Shown piece by piece: positions 27,774-36,864 of a DNA stretch of 64,000 nt. The number at the start of each line of letters is the position of its first letter. The stretch's first letter is position 1. Where the stretch lies: positions 1 through 64,000 of the forward strand of contig JAFDYI010000004.1 of assembly GCA_018267475.1 (NCBI GenBank), in the 5' to 3' direction. The notes beneath the pieces are model-generated. The model was given only the letters and a program-made list of their open reading frames with translations. It had not been told where the DNA came from and did no database searches. The translations under genes were made by a program, and so were the position numbers. Origin of the DNA: Bacteroidota bacterium (GTDB lineage: Bacteria > Bacteroidota > Bacteroidia > B-17B0 > Aurantibacillaceae).

Positions 27774-29168
27774 ATGCTTTTTAATCAAAACGATACCATT
27801 ATTGCTTTAGCTACCCCGCACGGTACCGGCGCTATTGCGGTTATTCGTCTTTCCGGAAAAAATTGTTTTACGATTGTAGAAAAAGTTTTTTTTACAAAAA
27901 ATAAAAAAGCGGTAAACCTGCAAAGCAAAAAATCGCACACGCTGCATTTTGGATTGATATGTGTAGAAGAAATTATTATAGACGAGGTACTGCTTTCGGT
28001 GTTTAAAAACCCACATTCGTTTACAGGGGAAGATAGTGTTGAAATTTCGTGCCATGGAAGCACGTTTATTCAGCAACAAATTTTGCAAGTACTTACCGCC
28101 AAGGGCGCTCGCATGGCACAGCCGGGCGAGTTTACACTGCGTGGTTTTTTAAACGGTAAGTTTGATTTAAGTCAGGCCGAAGCTGTGGCTGATTTGGTAC
28201 ACTCCAATTCGGCGGTTTCGCACCAGGTAGCTATGCAGCAGATGCGTGGCGGCTTTTCAAGCAAAATAAATATATTGCGAGAAAAGTTAATTGACTTTGC
28301 AGCCCTTATTGAATTAGAATTGGATTTTAGCGAAGAAGATGTAGCCTTTGCTGACCGGTCGGCCTTAAAAAATTTAATTCATTCTATTCAATCCATTTTA
28401 GAAAAACTCATTCAGTCGTACGAGTTGGGCAATGTTATTAAAAATGGGATTCCGGTGGCTATCGTGGGCAAGCCTAACGCAGGAAAATCTACTCTGTTAA
28501 ACATTTTGTTGCAAGAAGAGCGCGCTATTGTAAGCGATATACCCGGCACCACCCGCGATATTATTGAAGATGAAATAACCATTGGCGGCGTTTTGTTTCG
28601 CTTTATTGATACAGCCGGCATACGCGATACCACCGATGTGATAGAGCAAATAGGAGTAAACAAAGCTTTAGATGCCATGCAAAAATCAGCTATTGTTATT
28701 TACTTGTTTGATGCGCACGAACTAAGCAAGCAAGACCTGATTGTAGAAACCGAAAAAATAAAAACGCATATTGGCAACTCGCAATTACTTATGGTGTGCA
28801 ATAAAATTGATACCGAAAATTTAGCGGAGCTTCAAAGTGAATTTTCAGACATGCATCCCATCTTGTACATATCGGCTAAAAACCACTTATATATTGACGA
28901 TTTAAAAAATAAATTAGTGGCTCTTTTTGATAACCGTGCCGTACATGTAACGGAAACCGTAGTTACCAATGCCCGACACGCCGATGCCTTACGAAAAGCC
29001 AACAGCAGCTTATACAGGGTAGTAGAAGGTTTAAACCAGCAAGTGCAAACCGATTTGTTGGCGCAAGACATTCGTTATGCGCTGGAAGCATTAGGTGAGA
29101 TAACCGGTAGCGTAACCAACAACGACCTGCTGGCACACATCTTTAGCAAGTTTTGTATCGGAAAGTAA
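27774..29168 (+). CDS. mnmE: tRNA modification GTPase MnmE
   Basis: With MnmG this enzyme installs the 5-carboxymethylaminomethyl group on wobble uridine of several tRNAs. The folate-binding N-terminal domain spans residues 1-120 (QNDTIIALATPHGTGAIAVI). A helical domain surrounds the inserted G domain, which has P-loop GKPNAGKSTLLN near 235, DTAG in FIDTAGIRDTTD, and NKID. The invariant C-terminal FCIGK supplies the catalytic cysteine. The 464-residue length is standard. Confidence 0.97.
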   Translation: MLFNQNDTIIALATPHGTGAIAVIRLSGKNCFTIVEKVFFTKNKKAVNLQSKKSHTLHFGLICVEEIIIDEVLLSVFKNPHSFTGEDSVEISCHGSTFIQQQILQVLTAKGARMAQPGEFTLRGFLNGKFDLSQAEAVADLVHSNSAVSHQVAMQQMRGGFSSKINILREKLIDFAALIELELDFSEEDVAFADRSALKNLIHSIQSILEKLIQSYELGNVIKNGIPVAIVGKPNAGKSTLLNILLQEERAIVSDIPGTTRDIIEDEITIGGVLFRFIDTAGIRDTTDVIEQIGVNKALDAMQKSAIVIYLFDAHELSKQDLIVETEKIKTHIGNSQLLMVCNKIDTENLAELQSEFSDMHPILYISAKNHLYIDDLKNKLVALFDNRAVHVTETVVTNARHADALRKANSSLYRVVEGLNQQVQTDLLAQDIRYALEALGEITGSVTNNDLLAHIFSKFCIGK

Positions 29169-29397
29169 GCAAGCTAAAAGCGAGGTTCGCGGACACAAAA
29201 AAAAGAAAACAAAAAAACGCCCGCACGTACTGATAAACAGCCAAAGGCTAAGGATGAGGGCAAAGAATTGTTGTGATTTGCTTTAGCTTACGTTTTTTTC
29301 TACTTCTTTGTGCGCGCTGATTTCTGCTGCGTTCTAAATCAAATGGTATCTTTTGTAACCGAACAAGATAGTCGCATTTTTTGCAACAAAGAAACGG
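29169..29397. repeat. Intergenic region with a decayed copy of the left-end repeat
   Basis: No gene is seen. At 29272-29300 the sequence GTGATTTGCTTTAGCTTACG followed by a T-run is a diverged version of the GTGATTTGCCTGGCTTACG block at 341-360, also followed by a T-run. Surrounding purine-rich tracts resemble the flanks of that repeat. This suggests a dispersed intergenic repeat family in the genome. Confidence 0.5.
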
Positions 29398-29964
29398 TTA
29401 TTTAGTATTGTAGGTGTTCATAGTAAGCGGCAGTCCGGCAAACGAAAAACTTTTTACAGCATCGGCAGCAAGTTGTATGCGAGCATCTAGGGTTTTTCGT
29501 TCTTCATCGGTCCATTTACCCAACACATAATCTACCTGTTTCCCTTTAGAAAAAGCATTGCTTATACCAAAACGCAGGCGCGCATACTGTTGGGTATTCA
29601 GGGTGGCCTGTATGTCTTTTAGCCCGTTGTGGCCACCGTCGCTGCCTTTTGGGTGTATTTTTATCTGCCCAAAAGGAAAAGCCAATTCATCTACTAATAC
29701 TAATAAATTTTCTATGGTTATTTTTTCCGTCTGTAGCCAGTAGTTGATAGCCTTACCGCTTAAATTCATATAAGTGGTGGGCTTTATGAGTATGAGCTGT
29801 CTGCCCTTGTATTTTATTTCGGCTACAGAGGCTAAGCGGTCGTTTCTAAACAAAGTGCCAGCCTGCAAAGCCAATTCGTCAACTATTTTAAAGCCAATAT
29901 TGTGGCGTGTTTCGGCATATTCATCACCTATGTTGCCTAAGCCGGCTATTAAAAATTTACTCAT
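29398..29964 (-). CDS. pth: Peptidyl-tRNA hydrolase
   Basis: This cytosolic esterase recycles tRNA from peptidyl-tRNAs that fall off the ribosome. The 188 residues start MSKFLIAGLGNIGDEYAETRHNIGF, containing the family Asn, His and GLGN signatures. Downstream are KPTTYMNLSG and the helix with GSDGGHNGLKDI. It lies 53 bp after accB and is probably the last gene of the plsX-fabH-accB-pth unit. Confidence 0.95.
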   Translation of the reverse strand: MSKFLIAGLGNIGDEYAETRHNIGFKIVDELALQAGTLFRNDRLASVAEIKYKGRQLILIKPTTYMNLSGKAINYWLQTEKITIENLLVLVDELAFPFGQIKIHPKGSDGGHNGLKDIQATLNTQQYARLRFGISNAFSKGKQVDYVLGKWTDEERKTLDARIQLAADAVKSFSFAGLPLTMNTYNTK

Positions 29965-30017
29965 GCTGCAGGTTCCATAGCTTTGGGTTATGGTTTTTTT
30001 ATGAGTAGGGTATAAAA

Positions 30018-30518
30018 TTAATGAGGCTCTACTAAAAACAAAGGTTGGTCGTACTCTACCGGAGTAGCGTCGTTTACCAATACTTTTACTATTTTCCCTT
30101 TTACACCGCTTTCTATCTCGTTAAATAGCTTCATTGCTTCGATGATGCAGACTGTTTTTTCGGGGGTAACCTCATCGCCTACGTTTACAAATAGTGCTTT
30201 GTCGGGGCCCGGCGAGCGGTAAAAAGTACCTATCATGGGTGATTTGATGGTTATTAATTTGCTGTCATCACTAGTGGGTGTTGCGGCAGGGGCTGAGCTT
30301 GCAGCGGGGGCGGCTGTTGGTGCCGGCGCCACTAGTTGTTGGGGCACAGCGGCAATGGCTTGAGGGGCAGGGGCTGCTTGCACAAATACAGGGGCTTCCG
30401 GTTTTTTTCCGGCAGGGGTTTTTATCACTATTTTTACCTCTTTGGTTTCAAGCTCTACCTCGCTAACGCCCGATTTAGCAACAAATTTTATTAAATCTTG
30501 TATTTCGTTTAGTTTCAT
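30018..30518 (-). CDS. accB: Biotin carboxyl carrier protein of acetyl-CoA carboxylase
   Basis: This protein carries biotin between the carboxylase and carboxyltransferase subunits that make malonyl-CoA. The N-terminal helical part (1-40) is followed by an Ala/Pro-rich flexible linker (about 40-85) and the biotinyl domain (about 88-166) with the biotinylated lysine in EAMKLFNE. The length of 166 is typical. The usual partner accC does not follow; pth does. It lies 48 bp after fabH in a fatty-acid operon. Confidence 0.95.
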   Translation of the reverse strand: MKLNEIQDLIKFVAKSGVSEVELETKEVKIVIKTPAGKKPEAPVFVQAAPAPQAIAAVPQQLVAPAPTAAPAASSAPAATPTSDDSKLITIKSPMIGTFYRSPGPDKALFVNVGDEVTPEKTVCIIEAMKLFNEIESGVKGKIVKVLVNDATPVEYDQPLFLVEPH

Positions 30519-30566
30519 TTTTTTCTGTTTTTTTTTGATTAGTTGATTATGGTTTTGCTATGTATT

Positions 30567-31559
30567 TTATTTTGAGTTATAGGCCCATTTTAGCCACACG
30601 GAGCCCCATGTAAAGCCGCCTCCAAAGGCCGAAAGTACTAAATTATCTCCTTTTTTAAATAGTTTTTCGTAATCCCACATCAGTAGGGGGAGGGTTCCTC
30701 CGGTGGTGTTTCCATAGCGCTCTATGTTCATGAGTACTTTTTCGGGGCCAAGGCCCATACGGGTTGCGGTAGCTTCTATAATGCGTTTGTTGGCTTGGTG
30801 CGAAACTAAGTAGGCAATATCTTCTGCCTTTAGGTTGTTGCGGCGCATAATATCAGCTGATACTTCGGCCATATTATATACGGCGTGTTTAAAAACGGCT
30901 TGTCCTTCTTGATATACGTAGTGTAGGCGTTTGTCAATAGTTTCGTGGCTGGGGGGCATTAAAGAGCCTCCGGCTTTCATGTGTAGGTGTTGCATGCCGG
31001 CTCCATCGCTTCGTAAAATAAAATCTTTTATGCCTACTTCTTCTTCGGTGGGTTCTAATAACACGGCGCCTGCTCCATCGCCAAAAATAACGCAAGTGCT
31101 GCGGTCTTGGTAATCCAATATGGCGCTCATTTTGTCGGCTCCTACTACTACTACTTTTTGATAGCTTCCTGTTTTTATAAATTGAGCTCCGGTTACTAAG
31201 CTGTATATAAAACCACTGCAGGCGGCTCCTATGTCGTAGCTCCAAGCTTTTTTAGCCCCTATTTTATCACAAATGATGTTGGCGGTAGCCGGAAAAACCA
31301 AATCGCCGGTAACAGTAGCGCAAATAAGCAGGTCTATTTCAGATGGGTTGATGCCTCTTTTTTCGCATAGCTGCAATACGGCCGCTGCAGCCATATCAGA
31401 GGTTGCTTTTCCGGGTTCACGTAAAATGCGTCTTTCTTTAATGCCGGTGCGAGAAATAATCCACTCATCGGTAGTATCAACCATTTTTTCAAGCTCTTGG
31501 TTGGTAAGAACGTAGTTGGGTACGTTTCCTCCTACGGCTGTTATGGCGGCTTGTTTCAT
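30567..31559 (-). CDS. fabH: 3-oxoacyl-ACP synthase III (FabH)
   Basis: This enzyme starts type II fatty acid synthesis by condensing acyl-CoA with malonyl-ACP. The active-site cysteine lies in DIGAACSGFIYSL, the histidine in VSHQANKRIIEA and the asparagine in ERYGNTTGGTLPL. The early TGIKERR segment is typical of the family. Its 330 residues match the family. It starts 1 nt after plsX, so the two are translationally coupled. Confidence 0.96.
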   Translation of the reverse strand: MKQAAITAVGGNVPNYVLTNQELEKMVDTTDEWIISRTGIKERRILREPGKATSDMAAAAVLQLCEKRGINPSEIDLLICATVTGDLVFPATANIICDKIGAKKAWSYDIGAACSGFIYSLVTGAQFIKTGSYQKVVVVGADKMSAILDYQDRSTCVIFGDGAGAVLLEPTEEEVGIKDFILRSDGAGMQHLHMKAGGSLMPPSHETIDKRLHYVYQEGQAVFKHAVYNMAEVSADIMRRNNLKAEDIAYLVSHQANKRIIEATATRMGLGPEKVLMNIERYGNTTGGTLPLLMWDYEKLFKKGDNLVLSAFGGGFTWGSVWLKWAYNSK

Positions 31560-31560
31560 T

Positions 31561-32499
31561 TTAGTTAAAAGCGGTTTTTATTTTTTCGGGTAAATTGGCT
31601 TCGTGTATTTCTTTAGCTAGCAAAATGCTGTTTTTTATAGCTAAGGGTGATGAGATGCCGTGGCATATAATAACCGTAGAGTTAATTCCTAAGATGGGGG
31701 TACCTCCGTATATCTCGTAATTAAAACGGTCAAAAAAATCGTCTTGTATTTTTTTGTGTTTTATCATGGTGTAAAAGGCTTCGCAATTTTTTAGTACTAC
31801 ATTACCTGTAAAACCCTCACACACAACCACATCGGCTTTATCATCAAACAAATCGCGTCCTTCTACGTTTCCTACAAAGTTAAAGTCTTTGCTATCTTTC
31901 ATCATATTATAGGCAGCCAAACTTACTAAATTTCCTTTTTCGGGCTCTTCCCCAATGTTTAGTAACGCTACTTTTGGTTTATTTATTTTATACACATGCT
32001 CTACAAACAAAGAACCTAAAGTGCCAAATTGATAAAGCACATCGGGTTTGCAATCGGCATTGGTGCCCACATCTAATAAAAAGCCTACCGAGCCATTTTG
32101 TTTGGGTAGCAGAGTGCCTATGCTGGGGCGTATAACGCCGGACACTACTTTTACTGAAAACATGGCCCCTACCATCATAGCTCCGGTGTTTCCGCCGCTT
32201 ATAAATGCCTGTATGTTGTTGTCTTTCAAATGTTTAAAACCTAAAGGAATGCTGGCGTTGGGTTTTTGAGAGATGGCTTTGGTAGGGTGTTCGCCCATTT
32301 GTATGACCTCGGTGGTGTGTACATAATCAAACAAACTGGGGTTTATGTTTTTTTCGGTAAGGTATTTCTGGGCAGCATGGCTATCGCCAAAAAGCACTAT
32401 TTTACAGCTATCAGGTAGGCTGGATACTGCCTGTACTGCGGCTTCTAATTCGTGATTAGGGGCAAAATCGCCACCCATTATGTCCAGTCCTATTTTCAC
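31561..32499 (-). CDS. plsX: Phosphate acyltransferase PlsX
   Basis: This peripheral membrane enzyme converts acyl-ACP to acyl-phosphate for phosphatidic acid synthesis. The N-terminus KIGLDIMGGDFAPNHELE and the FISGGNTGAMM segment are family hallmarks. The 312-residue length is normal. The start codon is GTG at 32499. The usual upstream rpmF is not visible in the 236-bp gap. It leads the plsX-fabH-accB-pth cluster linking phospholipid and fatty acid synthesis. Confidence 0.95.
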   Translation of the reverse strand: MKIGLDIMGGDFAPNHELEAAVQAVSSLPDSCKIVLFGDSHAAQKYLTEKNINPSLFDYVHTTEVIQMGEHPTKAISQKPNASIPLGFKHLKDNNIQAFISGGNTGAMMVGAMFSVKVVSGVIRPSIGTLLPKQNGSVGFLLDVGTNADCKPDVLYQFGTLGSLFVEHVYKINKPKVALLNIGEEPEKGNLVSLAAYNMMKDSKDFNFVGNVEGRDLFDDKADVVVCEGFTGNVVLKNCEAFYTMIKHKKIQDDFFDRFNYEIYGGTPILGINSTVIICHGISSPLAIKNSILLAKEIHEANLPEKIKTAFN

Positions 32500-32648
32500 A
32501 AAAAAAACTTTTTCGTTTTGAAAACGGCGGCTAATAACGTAATTTTTTGTGTATTAGCAATCAAAAAGTGTCATTTTTCGTATATTTTTTAATGATTTTT
32601 TGATAATTTTTTAATAAAAAATTTATTTGGTACATACTAAAAATGTAT

Positions 32649-32656
32649 TATTTTTG
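32649..32656 (+). promoter_or_regulatory. Putative -7 promoter of the TonB receptor operon
   Basis: TATTTTTG is a perfect TAnnTTTG element 79 nt before the receptor ATG, leaving a leader long enough for regulation. The surrounding 32500-32735 region is very AT-rich and holds no gene. Confidence 0.5.
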
Positions 32657-32735
32657 TGTGCTTTTTAAAAGTGAACATCCTAAAAGAACCTTGATTAAGT
32701 ACTGTTATCAATCGTTCTAAACCACTTTTAAGGTT

Positions 32736-35453
32736 ATGAACTTTAAAATGGGTATGCAAAAAAACGTTAAATACGGAGTATTTATTTTATGCTTTTTGTT
32801 TTGTGTGATAAATACACAAGCACAAACCGATAGCACCACCTCGCCGGCTTCTATAAATGATGATGAGGTAGATTCTTTAGATATTCGCTCCAACACCCTT
32901 CCGGTATTTAATGCCACCGGAGGCGATGTAAGCGGCAACGTAGCGGCGCAAGTACAAGGCGTAAACTCGCTATTAGGCGCCTCGCGCGATTTATTCATAC
33001 AGTCCAACATCATGCACTTTATTACAGCGCGTTTTCGTTATAGAGGCTATAATACCAATAATATGTTGGTGATGATGAACGGGGTGCGCATCAATAGTTT
33101 GGAAACCGGAGTGGCCAGCTTCAGTGCTTTTGGCGGCATGAACGACGTTATTAGATATATGGACCAAAAAACCGGGCTAGGCGCTTCGCGCTTTGGCTTT
33201 GGCGATATTGCCGGATATTTTAATTTAAACATTTTTGCTTCTACCTTTAGGAAAGGACTGCGCATTACGTATTCGCAGGGCAACCGTATTTTTAAAGAGC
33301 GACTAACGCTTACCTACTCCACCGGATTAACTAAAAAAGGCTGGGCTTTTTCTGTTTCGGCTAGCGGGCGCTATGCCGAGCGTGGCTATGTGCCGGGCAC
33401 TGCCTTTCAAGGCTTAGGCTTGTTTGTAGGCGCCGATAAAAAATTTAGTGAAAAAAACACCCTTTCTTTAGTAGGTTTTTGGGCCCCTATTATTCAACAA
33501 CGCCAAAGTATGGAAACCGACGAGGCGTATGGCTTAATGAATAATTTTACTCCCAAATATTCTGTAGGGCAGCAATTAAGCAACACCCTTTTTGGAAGCA
33601 ACGTATCAGCTAATAATCACTACAACTCCTACTGGGGTTACCAAAATGGACAAATACGCAGCGCGCGCACCAGCAAAATAAGCACCCCTACCGTTATTTT
33701 AACCGACCTGTGGAAAATAACACCCAAATCAAACCTTACGGCTAGCATTTATGGCTCGCAAGGACGAAACACGCTTACCTACCTCAACTATTACGGGGTA
33801 CCCAACCCCGCCCCCGATTACTATAAGTACATGCCCAGCTACTACGGCCCCACTAGCGATAACGCCAACCCTTATCTATACAACGCCCTTACACAAGCTT
33901 GGCAAACAGGCGGCATAAACCCGCTAACCGGCTTGCAGGTAGGGCAGATAGATTGGGACGGCATGTATCGAATTAACCAAAATAATGTGCAAACCGTTGC
34001 TAACGTAGATGGCATACCCGGAAAAACCTACACCGGAAAACGAGCTGCTTATATTGTAGAGGAACGCCGCCAAGATATTACCACCGGAGGTTTTAATGCT
34101 ATATATAATACAGAACTAAAAAACGAAATACACCTTACCGGAGGAATAAATGCGGCCATCAGCAATACCCGATACTATAAAGTAGTAAACGACCTGCTAG
34201 GCGGCGATTATTGGTTAGACCTGAATCAACTTGCCAACTCGGTATCAACGGGCTCTAATACCATACAAAACAATATAAACAATCCAAACAAAATTATTCG
34301 TCAAGGCGATGTGTTTGGCTATGATTACAACATTAACGTAAACCGCGAAGAGCTTTGGGGGCAAGTTGAAAAATCATTTAAACGTTTTGATGTGTATGCA
34401 AGCGCCACCTTTAATCATACCTCTTTTTATCGAAAAGGCAATATGGAAAACGGGTTGTTTCCGTACTCCTCCAGCGATTATGGGCTACCCGCAGGGCAAT
34501 CCACTTCTTTAGGAAAAAGCACTACCCTTAACTTTTGGAATTATGGTGTAAAAGCCGGCATTACGTATAAAATAAACGGACACAATTATATAACCCTAAA
34601 CGGAGCCTGCATCAGCAAACCTCCTTTGCCTACCAATGCCTTTATCTCCCCATCTTCGCGCAACGATGTGATACCGGGCATGAACAACGAGCAAATTTTT
34701 ACCGGCGATATTACTTACAACGTACGCTTATCCTGGTTAAAAGGACGCATTACCTACTACATTACGCAAATAAATAATCAAACGTGGTTGCGCAGTTATT
34801 TCGACGACGACTACAAAACCAATATCAATTATTTTATGACCGATATGAATCAACTAAACCAAGGGGTAGAGTTGGGCTTAGAGGGGGTTATCAATCCTAA
34901 AATATCCATACTGGGCGCTTTGGCCTATGGGCAATATCTTTATACCAACCGACCTACTGCCACCATATCAGCCGATAATACCGCGCAACTATTAGAAAGC
35001 GGGCGCACCGTATATTTAAAAAACTATCACGTAGGAGGTACCCCGGAGTTAGCAAGCTCTTTGGGTGTACGATACAACGCAACTAAAAAATGGTATATAG
35101 GGGCTTACTTTAACTACTTTGCTAATAATTACGTAACCATAAACCCCGACCGCCGCACCGCCGAAGCCGTAGCAAAATACATCAGTACCGACCCTCAAGT
35201 AAACCAAATTTTAAATCAAGAAAAACTACCGAATGCTTATACGATAGATTTACTAATGGGAAAATCGTTTCAACTAAAAAATAAATACTATCTTAGCTTT
35301 AATCTAATGATCAATAATATCACCAACAATATCTTTAAAAACTTTGGAGAAGAGCAATTGCGCCATAACATCAATATCATTAACGAGTTTCCCAATAAAT
35401 ACTCATACACTATGGGCTTAACGTATCAATTAACCACCTCTTTTTCTTTTTAA
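32736..35453 (+). CDS. TonB-dependent outer membrane receptor
   Basis: This outer membrane gated transporter has 905 residues. It has a signal peptide (to about VINTQAQ, residue 30) and a short acidic N-terminal stretch instead of a carboxypeptidase-regulatory domain. A plug domain (about 45-165) contains FRYRGYNTNNMLVMMNGVRIN and GASRFGFGDIAGYFN. The beta-barrel runs to the C-terminal aromatic YTMGLTYQLTTSFSF. The next two genes encode lipoproteins, 3 and 7 bp away, so it works as part of an operon. It is SusC-like in context but shorter, and no SusD is present. The substrate is unknown. Confidence 0.88.
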   Translation: MNFKMGMQKNVKYGVFILCFLFCVINTQAQTDSTTSPASINDDEVDSLDIRSNTLPVFNATGGDVSGNVAAQVQGVNSLLGASRDLFIQSNIMHFITARFRYRGYNTNNMLVMMNGVRINSLETGVASFSAFGGMNDVIRYMDQKTGLGASRFGFGDIAGYFNLNIFASTFRKGLRITYSQGNRIFKERLTLTYSTGLTKKGWAFSVSASGRYAERGYVPGTAFQGLGLFVGADKKFSEKNTLSLVGFWAPIIQQRQSMETDEAYGLMNNFTPKYSVGQQLSNTLFGSNVSANNHYNSYWGYQNGQIRSARTSKISTPTVILTDLWKITPKSNLTASIYGSQGRNTLTYLNYYGVPNPAPDYYKYMPSYYGPTSDNANPYLYNALTQAWQTGGINPLTGLQVGQIDWDGMYRINQNNVQTVANVDGIPGKTYTGKRAAYIVEERRQDITTGGFNAIYNTELKNEIHLTGGINAAISNTRYYKVVNDLLGGDYWLDLNQLANSVSTGSNTIQNNINNPNKIIRQGDVFGYDYNINVNREELWGQVEKSFKRFDVYASATFNHTSFYRKGNMENGLFPYSSSDYGLPAGQSTSLGKSTTLNFWNYGVKAGITYKINGHNYITLNGACISKPPLPTNAFISPSSRNDVIPGMNNEQIFTGDITYNVRLSWLKGRITYYITQINNQTWLRSYFDDDYKTNINYFMTDMNQLNQGVELGLEGVINPKISILGALAYGQYLYTNRPTATISADNTAQLLESGRTVYLKNYHVGGTPELASSLGVRYNATKKWYIGAYFNYFANNYVTINPDRRTAEAVAKYISTDPQVNQILNQEKLPNAYTIDLLMGKSFQLKNKYYLSFNLMINNITNNIFKNFGEEQLRHNINIINEFPNKYSYTMGLTYQLTTSFSF

Positions 35454-35456
35454 AAA

Positions 35457-36857
35457 ATGAAAAAAACAACCCATTTATTTTTAGGGATGGTGCTCATAGC
35501 AAGCATGGTGTTTTTTTCGTGTAAAAAAACACATGATATGCCGCCCGTTATACCCAGTACCGGCACTCTTACCATTGCGCAAGTGCGGGCCTTGTATAAT
35601 GGAAGCAATATAAAATTTACACAAGATATTTCGTTGTATGCTACCGTAACCATGACCGACGGCTACAAAACCCTATACCTGCGCGATAACACCGGCGCTA
35701 TTATGCTTAGGCAATTAAATGCGCATGGTATTTACGAAGGCGACTCGTTGCGAGTAAATCTAAATGGTTCTACTTTAGATATGTCGGGGGCGCAAAGCTC
35801 GTTACAAATAGACTCGGTAGATGTAAGTTCCACCTCGTCCAATAAAATTATAAAATTAGCTTTAGGCGCCAGCCATCCTCCTATACAACTCACCATAGCC
35901 CAAGCCAACGCTTCGGTTACTAATACGGTGTATGCCAACGGTACCACCTTGCCTCTTTCTGCTTACGATGGGCAATTGGTGCAACTAAATGGGGTACAAT
36001 TTGCGCCTACCGCTACGGGTTTATACATTCCGCTTAACACTACAGCTACCTATATTACCACGCTAAAAATATACGATTGTGGAGCTGTAAACAGCATGCC
36101 TTTTTCGTTGTACTCAGGTACTAGCGATTTTTTATATAAATACATTCCTATCAATAATAGTGGTTCGATTATAGGAGCACTAACTTTCTATAACGGAGCT
36201 ATTCAAATCACACCGCGCTCGTATCAAGATATGATGTTAAACCAACCGCGCTGCGGTGTAGATACGCTTACACAATCGTTTGCGGCAGCTACTTCCGCCG
36301 TTACGGGTAGTAATTTTTCTGCCACTTTTCCGGGCTGGGGCAGTTGGACTACATACGGCTCTGTAGTGTGGGCTGGCTCTGCTAGTGTGGGTAGCCCGCC
36401 GGGGTATTTATCAGCTACTAATTATAATTTTGGCAGCCCACAAGCCCGAAATGAAATGTGGCTCGTAACACCACCTATACAAAACAACAATCCTAATAAG
36501 AAAATATCGTTTGACATGTCTATGGCTTTTCAAACAGCAGCCCATAATCAGCAACTCAGTGTATTGCTTTCTACTAATTATCAAATAGACTCTATGAGTA
36601 AAAACCCCAATTTAGGTTTGCCCAATTATACCACTTCGTTGCCTAATGCCAACTGGGTAGATATTACGTCTTCTTTTTCATTAAACCCAAGTGGAAGCTT
36701 TGTTAATGCAGGAGTGATTTCTGTATCAAGCACGGCAGCACAAACAGCGCTAAGCGGATACAATGGTACCTATTACATTGCTTTCAGATATCGAGCCAGT
36801 AGCATAGCCGATTCGTCGCAAACAGTAAATATCAGAAATGTGTCCATAAAAAATTAA
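35457..36857 (+). CDS. DUF5689 and choice-of-anchor-J lipoprotein (first copy)
   Basis: This envelope lipoprotein of 466 residues has a lipobox cysteine at residue 22 (VFFSCKK). Residues about 40-260 form a DUF5689-like OB-fold region, including LYLRDNTGAIML and LRVNLNGSTLDMSG. The second half (about 275-466) is a choice-of-anchor-J, MAM-like jelly roll (WLVTPPIQ and YYIAFRYRAS). It begins 3 bp after the receptor gene and is paralogous to the next gene. It probably acts on the cell surface as the ligand-capturing partner of the receptor; that role is inferred. Confidence 0.82.
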   Translation: MKKTTHLFLGMVLIASMVFFSCKKTHDMPPVIPSTGTLTIAQVRALYNGSNIKFTQDISLYATVTMTDGYKTLYLRDNTGAIMLRQLNAHGIYEGDSLRVNLNGSTLDMSGAQSSLQIDSVDVSSTSSNKIIKLALGASHPPIQLTIAQANASVTNTVYANGTTLPLSAYDGQLVQLNGVQFAPTATGLYIPLNTTATYITTLKIYDCGAVNSMPFSLYSGTSDFLYKYIPINNSGSIIGALTFYNGAIQITPRSYQDMMLNQPRCGVDTLTQSFAAATSAVTGSNFSATFPGWGSWTTYGSVVWAGSASVGSPPGYLSATNYNFGSPQARNEMWLVTPPIQNNNPNKKISFDMSMAFQTAAHNQQLSVLLSTNYQIDSMSKNPNLGLPNYTTSLPNANWVDITSSFSLNPSGSFVNAGVISVSSTAAQTALSGYNGTYYIAFRYRASSIADSSQTVNIRNVSIKN

Positions 36858-36864
36858 CTACATT

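Noticed and set aside
29169-29397. Possible tRNA or small RNA after mnmE
   Set aside because: No cloverleaf or T-loop consensus could be formed; the sequence fits a decayed repeat instead.
32500-32735. Possible riboswitch in the leader of the TonB receptor
   Set aside because: Too AT-rich and no conserved riboswitch core (such as a cobalamin box) was recognised.
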